Positions 54,239 through 63,217 of a stretch of DNA of 64,000 bases are shown piece by piece (within the stretch, counting starts at the first letter, position 1; every line of letters starts with the position of its first letter). A program made the position numbers and the translations under genes. The notes under the pieces were generated by a model that ran no database searches, was not told the DNA's origin, and saw nothing but the letters and a program-made list of their open reading frames with translations. The stretch is taken from positions 62,001-126,000 of the forward strand of contig NZ_FOPY01000015.1 of the NCBI RefSeq assembly GCF_900113605.1, written 5' to 3'. Source of the DNA: Modicisalibacter xianhensis. GTDB taxonomy: Bacteria; Pseudomonadota; Gammaproteobacteria; Pseudomonadales; Halomonadaceae.

Positions 54239-54303
54239 CACGGGAGCCCAACCAGCCACGCAAGGCCAACGTCCTTCGGGACCTATCATGAAGGAGACAT
54301 ACC

Positions 54304-55254
54304 ATGGCGGTATTGATTACGGGCGGCCTGGGCCATGTCGGTTCCTGGGTGGCCCAGATGCTGGCCAGCCAGGGCAAGAAAGTCATCATCTGTGACATGG
54401 CGGCCAAGCATTTCGACACCCTGGGACTGGATTACCTGGAAGCGGTCCGTGACAAGCTGGTGCTGGAAGCGGTCGACGTGCTGGATTACCACACCCTGTT
54501 CGAGACGCTATTGACCTACCGCGACGAGCTCGAAGGGGTCATTCACGGCGTCTCTGTCATCGCCGGCCCCAGCTTCCAGCAACGTCCGTTCCGCAATATT
54601 TCGGTCAATACCCTGGGGACGCTCAACGTCTACGAGACTTGCCGCATCCTCGGCATCAACAAGGTCGTCAACATGAGTTCGGGCGCCGTCTATGGCGACG
54701 CCGCCGGTCCGCAGCATGAGACCACGCCCTACAAGGCCACCGACCTTTACGGTGCCACCAAGATCTCCGGCGAGCTGTTCGGTGACCAGTACACCGAGAC
54801 CTACGGCATGGACATTCGCCATGCCCGCCTGTTCTTCGTCTATGGTCCCGGCAAGCGACCGTCGCACATGCATCAGGTCTACCAGGCCCTGTTCGGGCCA
54901 CTCGAAGGCCTCAGTGACGTCCAGGCACCCAACGGGCGGGACCAGGCCCTGGACTGGACACACGTCCACGACACGGCACGAGGCATCGTGCTGCTGTTCG
55001 AGAAAGCCAGCGTCCAGGCGCGGCATTTCAATATCTCCTGCGGCGTGACCGTCGACCATCAGGCCATCGTCGACGAGGTCGAGCGGCTGCTGGGCAAGTC
55101 GAGCAACATGCAACTGGGACCGGGACCGTTCGTGGTGCGAGGGTCGCCGCTGGATATTTCGCTGGCCAGGGACGAGCTGGGCTTTACGCCCACCTACACA
55201 GATATCCGGCAAGGCCTGGAAAGCTACCGGGACTGGCTGGACCAGTCCCCCTGA
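54304..55254 (+). CDS. NAD-dependent epimerase/dehydratase-family (extended SDR) enzyme
   Basis: A 316-residue extended SDR. NAD motif GGLGHVG at residues 7-13, Ser125 (NMSSGAVYG), Tyr149 and Lys153 (YGATK) form the catalytic set. It probably oxidises or epimerises the substrate brought in by the TRAP transporter. A uronate or erythronate-type dehydrogenase is conceivable, but I cannot choose. Ribosome site AAGGAG; 65 bases after dctM. Confidence 0.82.
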   Translation: MAVLITGGLGHVGSWVAQMLASQGKKVIICDMAAKHFDTLGLDYLEAVRDKLVLEAVDVLDYHTLFETLLTYRDELEGVIHGVSVIAGPSFQQRPFRNISVNTLGTLNVYETCRILGINKVVNMSSGAVYGDAAGPQHETTPYKATDLYGATKISGELFGDQYTETYGMDIRHARLFFVYGPGKRPSHMHQVYQALFGPLEGLSDVQAPNGRDQALDWTHVHDTARGIVLLFEKASVQARHFNISCGVTVDHQAIVDEVERLLGKSSNMQLGPGPFVVRGSPLDISLARDELGFTPTYTDIRQGLESYRDWLDQSP

Positions 55255-55267
55255 GCAATCGCGAAGT

Positions 55268-56602
55268 CTACAGGCATAGACTCCCCCTGGAATGTAGTCT
55301 GGCGATCCCGCTTCTCGACATGCCTGGCCTGCCTTTCCGGTTGGCCAGGTAATCGGCGAGATGGGCACTGAGTTCGCGCGCATCGTCGTCGACCCCGTGG
55401 ATGAAGCTCGACTTGCGCCGGCGCATGAAAGGCAGCCCCATCACGTACAGCCCTGGGGCATCGACAATGCCGCCATCATGGCGCAGACGCCCCCGCGGGT
55501 CGAACACCGGGACGTGCAACCAGGCATGGTCGGGCTTGAAGCCGGTTGCCCACACGATCGTACGGATCTCGCCTCGCCCGAGGTCGAGACTCAGCTTCGG
55601 GGAGCGAGGAACGCGCGTGGGTGCCAGGCGCTCCGGCGCCGGGCATGATTCGTCCAGCCCATGCCGGCGGCACCAGTCGTCGATGGTCTCGAGCAACCGG
55701 CCGAGCTTGAGATCCGCCGATGCGCAATGGTTGGCCAGCGAGCCGGAAAACTGCAGTGTCCGGTCGCGCCGCCCAACCAGCCGCCCCACCAGCGCCACCC
55801 CCCGGTCGGTCAAGGTGTTCAGGTCGAGGGTCCTGTGCTCAGGGCTACCGATCAGTTGCGGTGACGGCACTTGCCGGGCTCGTACGATGTCGTCGACTTC
55901 ATCATGTCGTTGATCCAGGATACCCAGGGTATCGAGCCACCGGTGGATGTCACGGCCACGGTAACGGCGCGGCATACGGACGTGTTCACCGACCGCCAGC
56001 GTCACCGGACGGCCGGAGCGCTGAATCTCGTCGGCCAACTGCAGCCCTGTGGCGGAGGCCCCTACGACCAGTACGCCCCCCTCCGGCAACTGGCTTGGTC
56101 GGCGATACTCACGTGCACTCAGGGTGGCGACCGTGGCGGGAAGGTCCCGGGCCAGCGCGGGAATGAGTGGTCGACTGCAAGCGCCGCTGGCGATGACCAC
56201 CGCACGGCAACGCCAGGCACCGCCGTCCGTCATGACATGATATCCCCCTTCGACCGGATGCACCGATGTCACCGTCGTCCCGGTAAGCATCGGTGCCGTG
56301 AGTCGCTCGGCATAACGGCAGATAAAGTCGGCCACCTCCGGCATCGTCATGAACCCCTCGGGATCGGGGCCCGCATAGCGGACCCCGGGCAACCGGCACT
56401 GCCAGTTCGGTGTAAGCAGTCTCAGTGAATCCCAGCGCTCATTGCGCCATGAATGGGCAATCTCGCCGCGCTCCAGCACCACATGATCGATGGAACGCGC
56501 CTGAAGATAGTGACTCATGGCGAGTCCGGCCTGCCCTGCGCCGATCACCACGACAGTAGCCGCTCGGCACGAGGCGGCAGCCCGTCGAGACGCATTGCTC
56601 AT
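55268..56602 (-). CDS. FAD-dependent monooxygenase-like oxidoreductase
   Basis: A 444-residue flavin-containing monooxygenase-type protein: FAD motif GAGQAGLAMS near residue 19 and NADPH motif GASATGLQLADE near 180, with IVWATGFKPDHAWL near the C-terminus. The class FxGxxxHxxxY/F motif is not obvious, so substrate oxygenation versus quinone/thiol reduction is open. Its ATG overlaps the OsmC stop (ATGA), implying one mRNA. Confidence 0.85.
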   Translation of the reverse strand: MSNASRRAAASCRAATVVVIGAGQAGLAMSHYLQARSIDHVVLERGEIAHSWRNERWDSLRLLTPNWQCRLPGVRYAGPDPEGFMTMPEVADFICRYAERLTAPMLTGTTVTSVHPVEGGYHVMTDGGAWRCRAVVIASGACSRPLIPALARDLPATVATLSAREYRRPSQLPEGGVLVVGASATGLQLADEIQRSGRPVTLAVGEHVRMPRRYRGRDIHRWLDTLGILDQRHDEVDDIVRARQVPSPQLIGSPEHRTLDLNTLTDRGVALVGRLVGRRDRTLQFSGSLANHCASADLKLGRLLETIDDWCRRHGLDESCPAPERLAPTRVPRSPKLSLDLGRGEIRTIVWATGFKPDHAWLHVPVFDPRGRLRHDGGIVDAPGLYVMGLPFMRRRKSSFIHGVDDDARELSAHLADYLANRKGRPGMSRSGIARLHSRGSLCL

Positions 56603-57159
56603 TTCACGGTTACCGAAACGTTGGTGGGATTGGTCAGGATATCGTAGACCGCCGAGCGCTTCTGAGACTGGGCGACCAGCGCTTCGATCTCTTCCCGGGA
56701 GGCCTCGGCATCGATTTCGAAAGTGACCCTGACATCGTCGAAGCCGTTGCGGATCTCGCTGTCCATGCCCAGGATGCCCTGAATGTCCATGCTGCCTTCC
56801 AGCGTGGCATTGACGGCACGCAACTGAATGCCACGGTGCTGAGCAACGGCCGCAATGCCCGCACTGAGGCATCCGGCCAGGCCGACCAGCACATATTCCA
56901 CCGGCGTTGCGCCGTGGTCCTCCGAGGCGAAGACCTCAGGGTGATCCGTATCGAAGTGGAAACGCTGCTTGTGGCGCTGTTCGTCACCGAGCCCGTGATA
57001 GCCCTCCACGGTTGCCTGGCTATGCGTGCCATTGACCCAGCGTGACGTTGCCCGCCAGGTAAAACGTGCCGCCTCCGGGGCCTGTGCCAGTGCCTGTCGG
57101 GCTCCCAGCAGGGCATTGACGTTCACGCCGTTGTCAATCTGAAGGGTTTGGGTATGCAT
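56599..57159 (-). CDS. OsmC-family protein
   Basis: A 186-residue OsmC/Ohr-fold protein. The conserved LVGLAGCLSAGI carries Cys97, the only Cys of the protein; the second, resolving/peroxidatic Cys of OsmC and Ohr is absent (KRSAVYDILTNP replaces the CP motif). A peroxidase by the usual mechanism is therefore doubtful. The start at 57159 has AGGAG. It is translationally coupled to the flavin monooxygenase. Confidence 0.88.
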   Translation of the reverse strand: MHTQTLQIDNGVNVNALLGARQALAQAPEAARFTWRATSRWVNGTHSQATVEGYHGLGDEQRHKQRFHFDTDHPEVFASEDHGATPVEYVLVGLAGCLSAGIAAVAQHRGIQLRAVNATLEGSMDIQGILGMDSEIRNGFDDVRVTFEIDAEASREEIEALVAQSQKRSAVYDILTNPTNVSVTVK

Positions 57160-57279
57160 GACCGTGACTCCTGAAACTCTGTTCGTGATCCGGTGTGTAA
57201 CCGGTACGAACAGCCTGGAAGCGCGGCGTGGAACCCAGCGTGGAAACACACGTGGTATTTCAGGTCCAGCCCCGAATGG

Positions 57280-57816
57280 CTATGTCGTCGGGGGAAGAAT
57301 TGTCTGGAACGCCCAGACACGATCCATCGGCATGCCGATCTGGCGCTGAGCCTGACGCACCGACTCGGCATCGCCGGCACGATAAAGGCAGAGCATGCGT
57401 CGGGCATCACACGAGAAAAAGGTGCGCACGAAGCGTACCCGGTAATCGGACAGGCAGCCCACCCCGGCATCCTCCAGCGCCTGTATTCGGGCCAATTCCA
57501 CTGCCTGTGCAAAGCTGCGCTCCACCAGCACGTTGGCATTGGCCGGTCCCTCTGCCGTTTCTCCTGGCGCTTCATGAACCGTGCCTGGCCACAATCTGCT
57601 TGCATCGGCCTTGGCCTGACGCAACGCGATACGACACGACTCGACATCGGGTGCCTGGAACCGGCATACCAAGCGGCACCCATCACGGGAGAGCAGGCTG
57701 CCCCGCCAGGCAACCCGGTGCAGGGCAAAGCAGGGCAATGCCTCATGCGTCAGGGAGGCAATCACCTCGACCGTGAATGGCGCGGCAAAAGTGCGTTCGA
57801 GAAAGAGATCAATCAT
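57280..57816 (-). CDS. Tandem DUF4242 (nickel-binding-like) protein
   Basis: A 178-residue protein with two repeats of the DUF4242 fold (about residues 1-80 and 90-175), each beginning with a xLVERxF-type strand (MIDLFLERTF, NVLVERSF). Members include SCO4226-like nickel-binding proteins; here the metal-ligand pattern is not conserved with certainty. The ATG at 57816 overlaps the stop of the SARP-like regulator, so both come from one mRNA. Confidence 0.78.
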   Translation of the reverse strand: MIDLFLERTFAAPFTVEVIASLTHEALPCFALHRVAWRGSLLSRDGCRLVCRFQAPDVESCRIALRQAKADASRLWPGTVHEAPGETAEGPANANVLVERSFAQAVELARIQALEDAGVGCLSDYRVRFVRTFFSCDARRMLCLYRAGDAESVRQAQRQIGMPMDRVWAFQTILPPTT

Positions 57817-60784
57817 GCTCCATTCGCACCTCCGCCAGCAGTTCCTGCACCCGGCGCCAGGCCCACCGGGCAACCGGCGCCTGCCGAAAGCCATCCACGG
57901 CAGCCGCATGCTGCAGGCCGCCGGCCTCCTTTCCGGTCATGCAATTGGCCCGGGCAAGAACGCAGTGAGCCAGGGCCGCTTCCGTCGCCCTTTCCAGCGC
58001 CTGGGCATAGGTGAGCGCCTCATCGGCCCGCCTTGCCGCCATAGCCGCACGCCCACGCGCCAAGTCCAGCAGGGCAGCGCGAGTCAGCAGATAAGCCAAG
58101 CGGTACTTGGCATCGGCCTGACGCAAGGCATCCAGTGAAGCGACGAAAGCTGTCTCGTCATCGTCGATGGCATAACGACACAATCCCTGCGCCGCTTCTG
58201 CAAACGGGGCCTCGCTCCCATCGCGAAGCTTGTGAGCCAACTCGGTCAGCGCGACACAACGCTCCAGGGCGGCAGGAAAGTCATCACGCTCGATGTCCAG
58301 CATCAACAGGTATTCGTTGGCCTGAAACTCTCCCAGCCGATCCCCACTCGCCCGGTACAAGGTGCGCGCAGCCTGATAGTGTTCCTCGGCCTCTTCCAGG
58401 CGATCGGCATGGAAATGCAACAATCCAAGCGCCATGGGGATAGCAGGACAGTCGGTCAGGCGTCGCCCGGCCAGCGCCTGGACTTCCTTCAGCATGGCCT
58501 GCGCCTGGCCCAGGTTGCGCTCCAGCATGGCCAGGCACTTCGCCGTTTCGGCCAAGGCAATGATGTGTTCCTGGTCGGTGCCTCCGCGCGTGACACGTTC
58601 TGCCTGCAGTGCAGCCTCCCGAGCCACCCGCCATTCACCGTGGGCCCAGCGAACCGTGCTGGCCAGTTGGTAACCAAGCCGTGCATGAGCGAGTTCGCCG
58701 TGCTCCAGGGCCTGCTCCGCCAGGCTCACCAGCTCGCTGGCCCGGGTCTCCCAGTCCTCCGGTGTTTCGGCACTGAGCATGATCTCGTTCAGTTCAAGGG
58801 TCAGGCAGATTCTTCGTGCCTCGGGCAAGCGTGCCGCCAGGCCGATGCCGTTGCGCGCCAGCTTCAGGGCATCACCATTGGCAAAGAAACGCAGGCAAAG
58901 GCGTCCGGCACATACCATGGCCCGGGCTGCCAGATCGACATCACCCCCCTGCAGGGCATGGTGGGCAAGCCCAGCGGCACGCTCGAGATCAAGCGTGGTG
59001 TCCTGCTCAAGCAGTTCAGCGACCCGCCGATGCATCATCTGGCGCCTGGCGGGAGGCATGGACTGATAGACCCCTTGGGCGACCAGATCGTGGGAAAAGG
59101 CCAGGCCCTGTTCGTCGGTATGTAAAAGCCCCAGTCGTTCCGACGCCTCGAGCGCTGCATCGATGTGCTCGGTCGCCAGGCCAGTAACGCGGCGCAGGAC
59201 TGTCGGCTCGATACGTGGCGCCAGCAAGGCAGCCCAGCGCATGACCTCGGCAGCTTGCGGGTCAAGATGGTCGAGACGCTCCCGCACCAGCTCTTCGAGT
59301 GACAGCCCGCTGTCACCTGCGGCCTGGGCCCGTGCCAGTTCGATGGCAAGCAGCGGATTGCCGCGCGCGCCCATCGCGAGCCGGGCAATGTCGGCTTGTG
59401 GCGCCAGACGAGCGATCAGCATGCGCGCGGCGTCTTCTGGCAGCGGATCCAGTCTGAGCTCCTCGAGCAGCCCGTCATGACGCAATCCTCGCAGGGCGGG
59501 CAGCAAGGCGCTGCCCTGCAAGCCGGCATCGCGAGCCGCCAGTATGCCGAGCAGTGGCTTGTCGGGATTCATGCGGGCGACGTAATGCAATGCGGCAGCA
59601 CTGGATTCATCGCACCATTGCATGTCGTCGAAGAGAATGGCGACCGGACGCTGCTGGCAGGCCTCGACGAGTCGGCGGTTCAGGCTCGCGAACAATCGAT
59701 CACGGTTATCGTGTTCCGTGATCTCCTCGGCACCGGCTGCGTCGAGCCGGCGAAAGGCGTCGATCCACAAGGCATAGGGACGCAGCGTATCGGCTTCGAT
59801 CGCACTGGCCTCGATCAGGTAGGCACCCGATTCACGCAAGTGCTTGGCCACTATCGAAAGCAGGTGAGTCTTGCCGATTCCGGGCTCCCCTGAGAGCAAC
59901 ACGAAAGCGGCCCGAGGCTGTCTGCACACCTGGGCGAAGAGAGCGAGCAACCACTGCAGTTGCCCTTGCCGTCCGACTGGTTCGCGTTCCTCGGGTGGAC
60001 CGGTCGGGAGTGATGTCGCTGGCAGATTGGCAGGAGGCGACTCGCCAGGGCGACCCGGCGGCATGCTCCAGCCGACTCGCCGGGCTTGATGGAAGGTATC
60101 GGACGGCGTCACGCCCCCCTTGCGCAGCACCCCCACGCCAAGCCGGTACTGCTGCTCGGCCTCGTCGGGCCGGTTCACGGCCACGAGCAAACGGATCAGC
60201 GTGGACCAGGCTACCTCGTCGTAGGGGGCCAGGCGTGCCCATGCCCGAGCATAGGGCAGGGCTTGGGGGGGCTGCGCCGCCAGACGCTTGACCAAGGTAG
60301 CCAGCACACTGGCTTGCTGTCGCACGGCCTTCTCGCGCTCAGCCAGGCACCAGGCCTGGAAATCATGGCAACGCGACAGGTCGAGGTTTTCCAGTAGTTC
60401 GCCACGATAACGCTGGGCCACGGCCTCGAGCACCGGCGTCGAGGCTTGCTCGAGCCCCTCGCGAACAGCGTCATCCAGCGCCAGTGCATCGATGTCTGCC
60501 CCCGAGCTATCAAATCCGACATTCAGGCGGTCGGAGACGATTCGCGGCTGCCCCGGCTCATCGACCAGACGACGCAGCTTGGACAGGCTCCAACGCAACG
60601 CCCCGCGGGGATCATCGGGCACTTCCCAGAAGACCTCGCACAAGTGTTCCCGACCCAGAGGTCGGTGATGCAATGCCAGGTAGGCCAGTAGGGCACGTGT
60701 CTTGCGGGAGGGCGGAAGCGGCATGAGTCGTCCGTCACGAATCACTTCGAGACCACCCAGGAAATTGAGTGTCAACGCGCCCAT
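57809..60784 (-). CDS. SARP-like transcriptional activator with BTAD, ATPase and TPR regions
   Basis: A 991-residue regulator. N-terminal winged-helix-like part (1-95, TLNFLGGLEVIRDG and RKTRALLAYLALHH), BTAD domain (100-240), an AAA/STAND ATPase with Walker A GEPGIGKT (299-306) and Walker B AILFDDMQW (383-390), then a helical, TPR-rich half. No LuxR helix-turn-helix is at the end. The start is set at 60784 because TATAAT (60818-60813 on minus) lies between it and the in-frame start at 60826. It precedes the DUF4242 gene and diverges from the fusion gene. Confidence 0.85.
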   Translation of the reverse strand: MGALTLNFLGGLEVIRDGRLMPLPPSRKTRALLAYLALHHRPLGREHLCEVFWEVPDDPRGALRWSLSKLRRLVDEPGQPRIVSDRLNVGFDSSGADIDALALDDAVREGLEQASTPVLEAVAQRYRGELLENLDLSRCHDFQAWCLAEREKAVRQQASVLATLVKRLAAQPPQALPYARAWARLAPYDEVAWSTLIRLLVAVNRPDEAEQQYRLGVGVLRKGGVTPSDTFHQARRVGWSMPPGRPGESPPANLPATSLPTGPPEEREPVGRQGQLQWLLALFAQVCRQPRAAFVLLSGEPGIGKTHLLSIVAKHLRESGAYLIEASAIEADTLRPYALWIDAFRRLDAAGAEEITEHDNRDRLFASLNRRLVEACQQRPVAILFDDMQWCDESSAAALHYVARMNPDKPLLGILAARDAGLQGSALLPALRGLRHDGLLEELRLDPLPEDAARMLIARLAPQADIARLAMGARGNPLLAIELARAQAAGDSGLSLEELVRERLDHLDPQAAEVMRWAALLAPRIEPTVLRRVTGLATEHIDAALEASERLGLLHTDEQGLAFSHDLVAQGVYQSMPPARRQMMHRRVAELLEQDTTLDLERAAGLAHHALQGGDVDLAARAMVCAGRLCLRFFANGDALKLARNGIGLAARLPEARRICLTLELNEIMLSAETPEDWETRASELVSLAEQALEHGELAHARLGYQLASTVRWAHGEWRVAREAALQAERVTRGGTDQEHIIALAETAKCLAMLERNLGQAQAMLKEVQALAGRRLTDCPAIPMALGLLHFHADRLEEAEEHYQAARTLYRASGDRLGEFQANEYLLMLDIERDDFPAALERCVALTELAHKLRDGSEAPFAEAAQGLCRYAIDDDETAFVASLDALRQADAKYRLAYLLTRAALLDLARGRAAMAARRADEALTYAQALERATEAALAHCVLARANCMTGKEAGGLQHAAAVDGFRQAPVARWAWRRVQELLAEVRMEHD

Positions 60785-60812
60785 GTCGACGCCCCCCGCA
60801 CGCTCCCTCTCC

Positions 60813-60818
60813 ATTATA
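60813..60818 (-). promoter_or_regulatory. -10 element of the SARP-like regulator
   Basis: A perfect TATAAT on the minus strand, 29 bases upstream of the ATG at 60784. No good -35 box was found, as expected if an activator is needed. Confidence 0.5.
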
Positions 60819-60985
60819 GTGAGCATTTGCTAACTTCGGAGGCTTCATTATTCAGGGCCTCGGCATACCCGATTCCTGTCCCGCTTCTTCGCTGGAGAAA
60901 AACCACGCTGGTTCACACGTTGATTACCTCGCAGGCCGGCGAGGCTGATCGCTATCCAATGACGATGAGCGACAGGAGAGAGAAC

Positions 60986-62479
60986 ATGGCCCGCTACGAG
61001 AGCATTCTGGATACCATCGGCGATACCCCCTCGATTCGATTGGCTCGCCTCGCCCCTCCAGGTGTGAACGTCTACGTCAAGGTCGAAGCCTTCAATCCCA
61101 TGGGCTCGGTCAAGGACCGCATGGCGCTGGCTGTCATCGAGGATGCGGAGCAACGTGGCGAACTGCGCCCGGGTCAGACGGTCATCGAGGCCACGAGCGG
61201 CAACACGGGCATCGGCCTGGCCATGGTCTGTGCCCGCAAGGGCTACCCACTGGTGGTGACCATGGCAGAGAACTTCAGCGTGGAGCGGCGCAAGTTGCTG
61301 CGTTTCCTGGGGGCCCGCGTCGTACTGACCCCAGCAGCGGAAAAGGGTACTGGCATGCTCAACAAGGCCAGGGAACTGGCCGACCGGCATGGCTATTTCC
61401 TGTGCCGCCAGTTCGAAAACGAAGCCAATGCCGAGGCGCATACCCGCACGACGGCCCAGGAAATACTCGCCGATTTCGCCCGGGACCCCCTGCACTATTG
61501 GGTAACAGGCGCCGGCACGGGCGGCACGCTCAAGGGCGTGGCCCGAGTCCTTCGCCAGGAAAGCCCCGCGACCCGGATCATTGTCGCCGAACCGGACAAT
61601 GCCCAGGTGCTGGGCAGCGGCATTGCCCAGTTGCGTGACGCCGACGGCTATCCGGCGGCCAGCCATCCGCGCTTTCGCCCGCACCTGATGCAAGGCTGGA
61701 GCCCCGACTTCATTCCTCGGCTGACCGAGGATGCCCTGCTAGCCCAGCATGTGGATGAGGTGATCCCCGTCGCCGGTAGCGAAGCCTTGCGCCTTGCTCG
61801 CGAACTGGCACGTCAGGAGGGCATCTTCGTCGGCATTTCCAGCGGCGCCACGCTGGCTGCCGCGCTGGCAATCGCACGCCAGTCGGCACCAGGGACGAAT
61901 ATCCTGTGCATGCTGCCCGATACGGGTGAGCGCTACCTGTCCACACCGCTTTTCGAGGAGATCGGTGATGAGATGAACGAGGCGGAGCTTCTCCTGTCAC
62001 GCTCCACGCCGGGCTACCGTTTCGATACCGTGCCGGTGGCCTCCGCACCTGTCGCCTCGACGGTGCCGGTGACGCTGGATGCCGGAGCCGAGCGTTTCGT
62101 GGACGCGGTCATTTCTCGGGAACCGGTAGTGATGTTTGCCCTTGAGTGGTGCGAATTCTGCTGGTCGGCTCGCAAGCTGTTCGCTCGGCTCGGCATCGAA
62201 TACTACAGCGTCGACCTCGACTCGGTCGCATTCCAGGAAAACGATTTGGGCGGCAAGCTGCGCCCGGTACTGGCGGCACGCACCGGTGCCGCGACCATTC
62301 CACAGATCTTTGTCGGCGGGCAACTGATCGGTGGATGCACCGACCTGTTCGATGCCTGGCGCAGCGGAGAATTGCGCAAACGCCTCGACGAGTGCGGTAT
62401 CGCTTATGACACCGAACTCGAGGTCGATCCCTATTCCCTGCTTCCCAAGTGGCTGCACCCGCGGAAGACGGTTGCCTGA
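60986..62479 (+). CDS. Cysteine synthase-glutaredoxin fusion protein
   Basis: A 497-residue two-domain protein. Residues 1-335 are a CysK/CysM-type O-acetylserine (or O-phosphoserine) sulfhydrylase with PLP Lys43 (NPMGSVKDR), SGNTG (71-75) and the phosphate-loop GAGTGGT. Residues 366-475 are a glutaredoxin with active-site CEFC (389-392) and TIPQIFVGG (437-445, cis-Pro439). The 23-residue C-terminal extension is extra. The start at 60986 has AGGAGAG; an upstream in-frame TTG is rejected. Coupling sulfur transfer with thiol reduction is inferred from the fusion. Confidence 0.88.
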   Translation: MARYESILDTIGDTPSIRLARLAPPGVNVYVKVEAFNPMGSVKDRMALAVIEDAEQRGELRPGQTVIEATSGNTGIGLAMVCARKGYPLVVTMAENFSVERRKLLRFLGARVVLTPAAEKGTGMLNKARELADRHGYFLCRQFENEANAEAHTRTTAQEILADFARDPLHYWVTGAGTGGTLKGVARVLRQESPATRIIVAEPDNAQVLGSGIAQLRDADGYPAASHPRFRPHLMQGWSPDFIPRLTEDALLAQHVDEVIPVAGSEALRLARELARQEGIFVGISSGATLAAALAIARQSAPGTNILCMLPDTGERYLSTPLFEEIGDEMNEAELLLSRSTPGYRFDTVPVASAPVASTVPVTLDAGAERFVDAVISREPVVMFALEWCEFCWSARKLFARLGIEYYSVDLDSVAFQENDLGGKLRPVLAARTGAATIPQIFVGGQLIGGCTDLFDAWRSGELRKRLDECGIAYDTELEVDPYSLLPKWLHPRKTVA

Positions 62480-62512
62480 AACGTGTGTTCATTTGTCAGG
62501 AGGAACATGTCC

Positions 62513-63139
62513 ATGCCCTTCATCGACACCTTGGCCATGGAGCATCTACCGCAGGAAACGCGTGAAATGTATGCGCGTCAACAAGCCCACTTCGGCTATT
62601 TGCCAAACTACGCCACGGTATTTTGCTATCGCCCCGATGTCATGGCGAGTTGGGCAGCGCTGCTGGCCAGCATCCGTCGCCATGTGTCACCCAGACGCTT
62701 CGAACTCGCCACCCTGGCCGCCGCCCAGACGCTGGGCAACAGCTATTGCGCCCTGGCTCATGGCAGGGCGCTGGCCTCCCTGGTCAGTCCCGACGTTGTG
62801 CTGGACATCGCGGAAGGTCGCGAGCCGTCGGGCCTGACCGACGAGGAACGGGCAATCCTGCCATTTGCATGCCAGGTGGCCCGCGATGCCACACAAATCA
62901 CCCAAGACGATATAGACCGGCTACGCCATGCCGGACTCGACGATGCGGCCATCTTCGATATCGTCGCCGTCACGGCGGCACGCGCCTTCTTTACCAAGGT
63001 GCTCGATGGACTGGGCGTCCAGGCAGATAGCGCTTTTGCGGACATGGACGCTGGCCTGCGCCAGGCACTGACCGTGGGCAGGCCAATCGAACGTCCTGCA
63101 GAGGCACACCCGCCAGCATGGCGGGTCGATATGGAGTGA
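62513..63139 (+). CDS. AhpD/carboxymuconolactone decarboxylase-family protein
   Basis: A 208-residue AhpD-like helical protein. The motif GNSYCALAHGRAL holds one Cys and the His, but the first Cys of the CxxC of AhpD is missing, as in several uncharacterised relatives. Start at 62513 gives the right ribosome spacing to AGGAGG (ATG 62507 is too close). It follows the fusion gene by 33 bases and probably shares its mRNA. Confidence 0.82.
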   Translation: MPFIDTLAMEHLPQETREMYARQQAHFGYLPNYATVFCYRPDVMASWAALLASIRRHVSPRRFELATLAAAQTLGNSYCALAHGRALASLVSPDVVLDIAEGREPSGLTDEERAILPFACQVARDATQITQDDIDRLRHAGLDDAAIFDIVAVTAARAFFTKVLDGLGVQADSAFADMDAGLRQALTVGRPIERPAEAHPPAWRVDME

Positions 63140-63217
63140 ACGTCACATTTCTGTCATCGTGTAACGGCAAGCTGACACCAGAAAGCCAGCCACAAACGAC
63201 AATGACGGAGATCCCGC

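Noticed and set aside
53123-54289. 388-codon open frame antisense to dctM
   Set aside because: Gln/Asp/His-rich shadow of a hydrophobic gene.
60827-60985. Upstream extension of the cysteine synthase fusion from a TTG
   Set aside because: The extension lacks domain character, covers the divergent promoter and ignores the good ribosome site before 60986.
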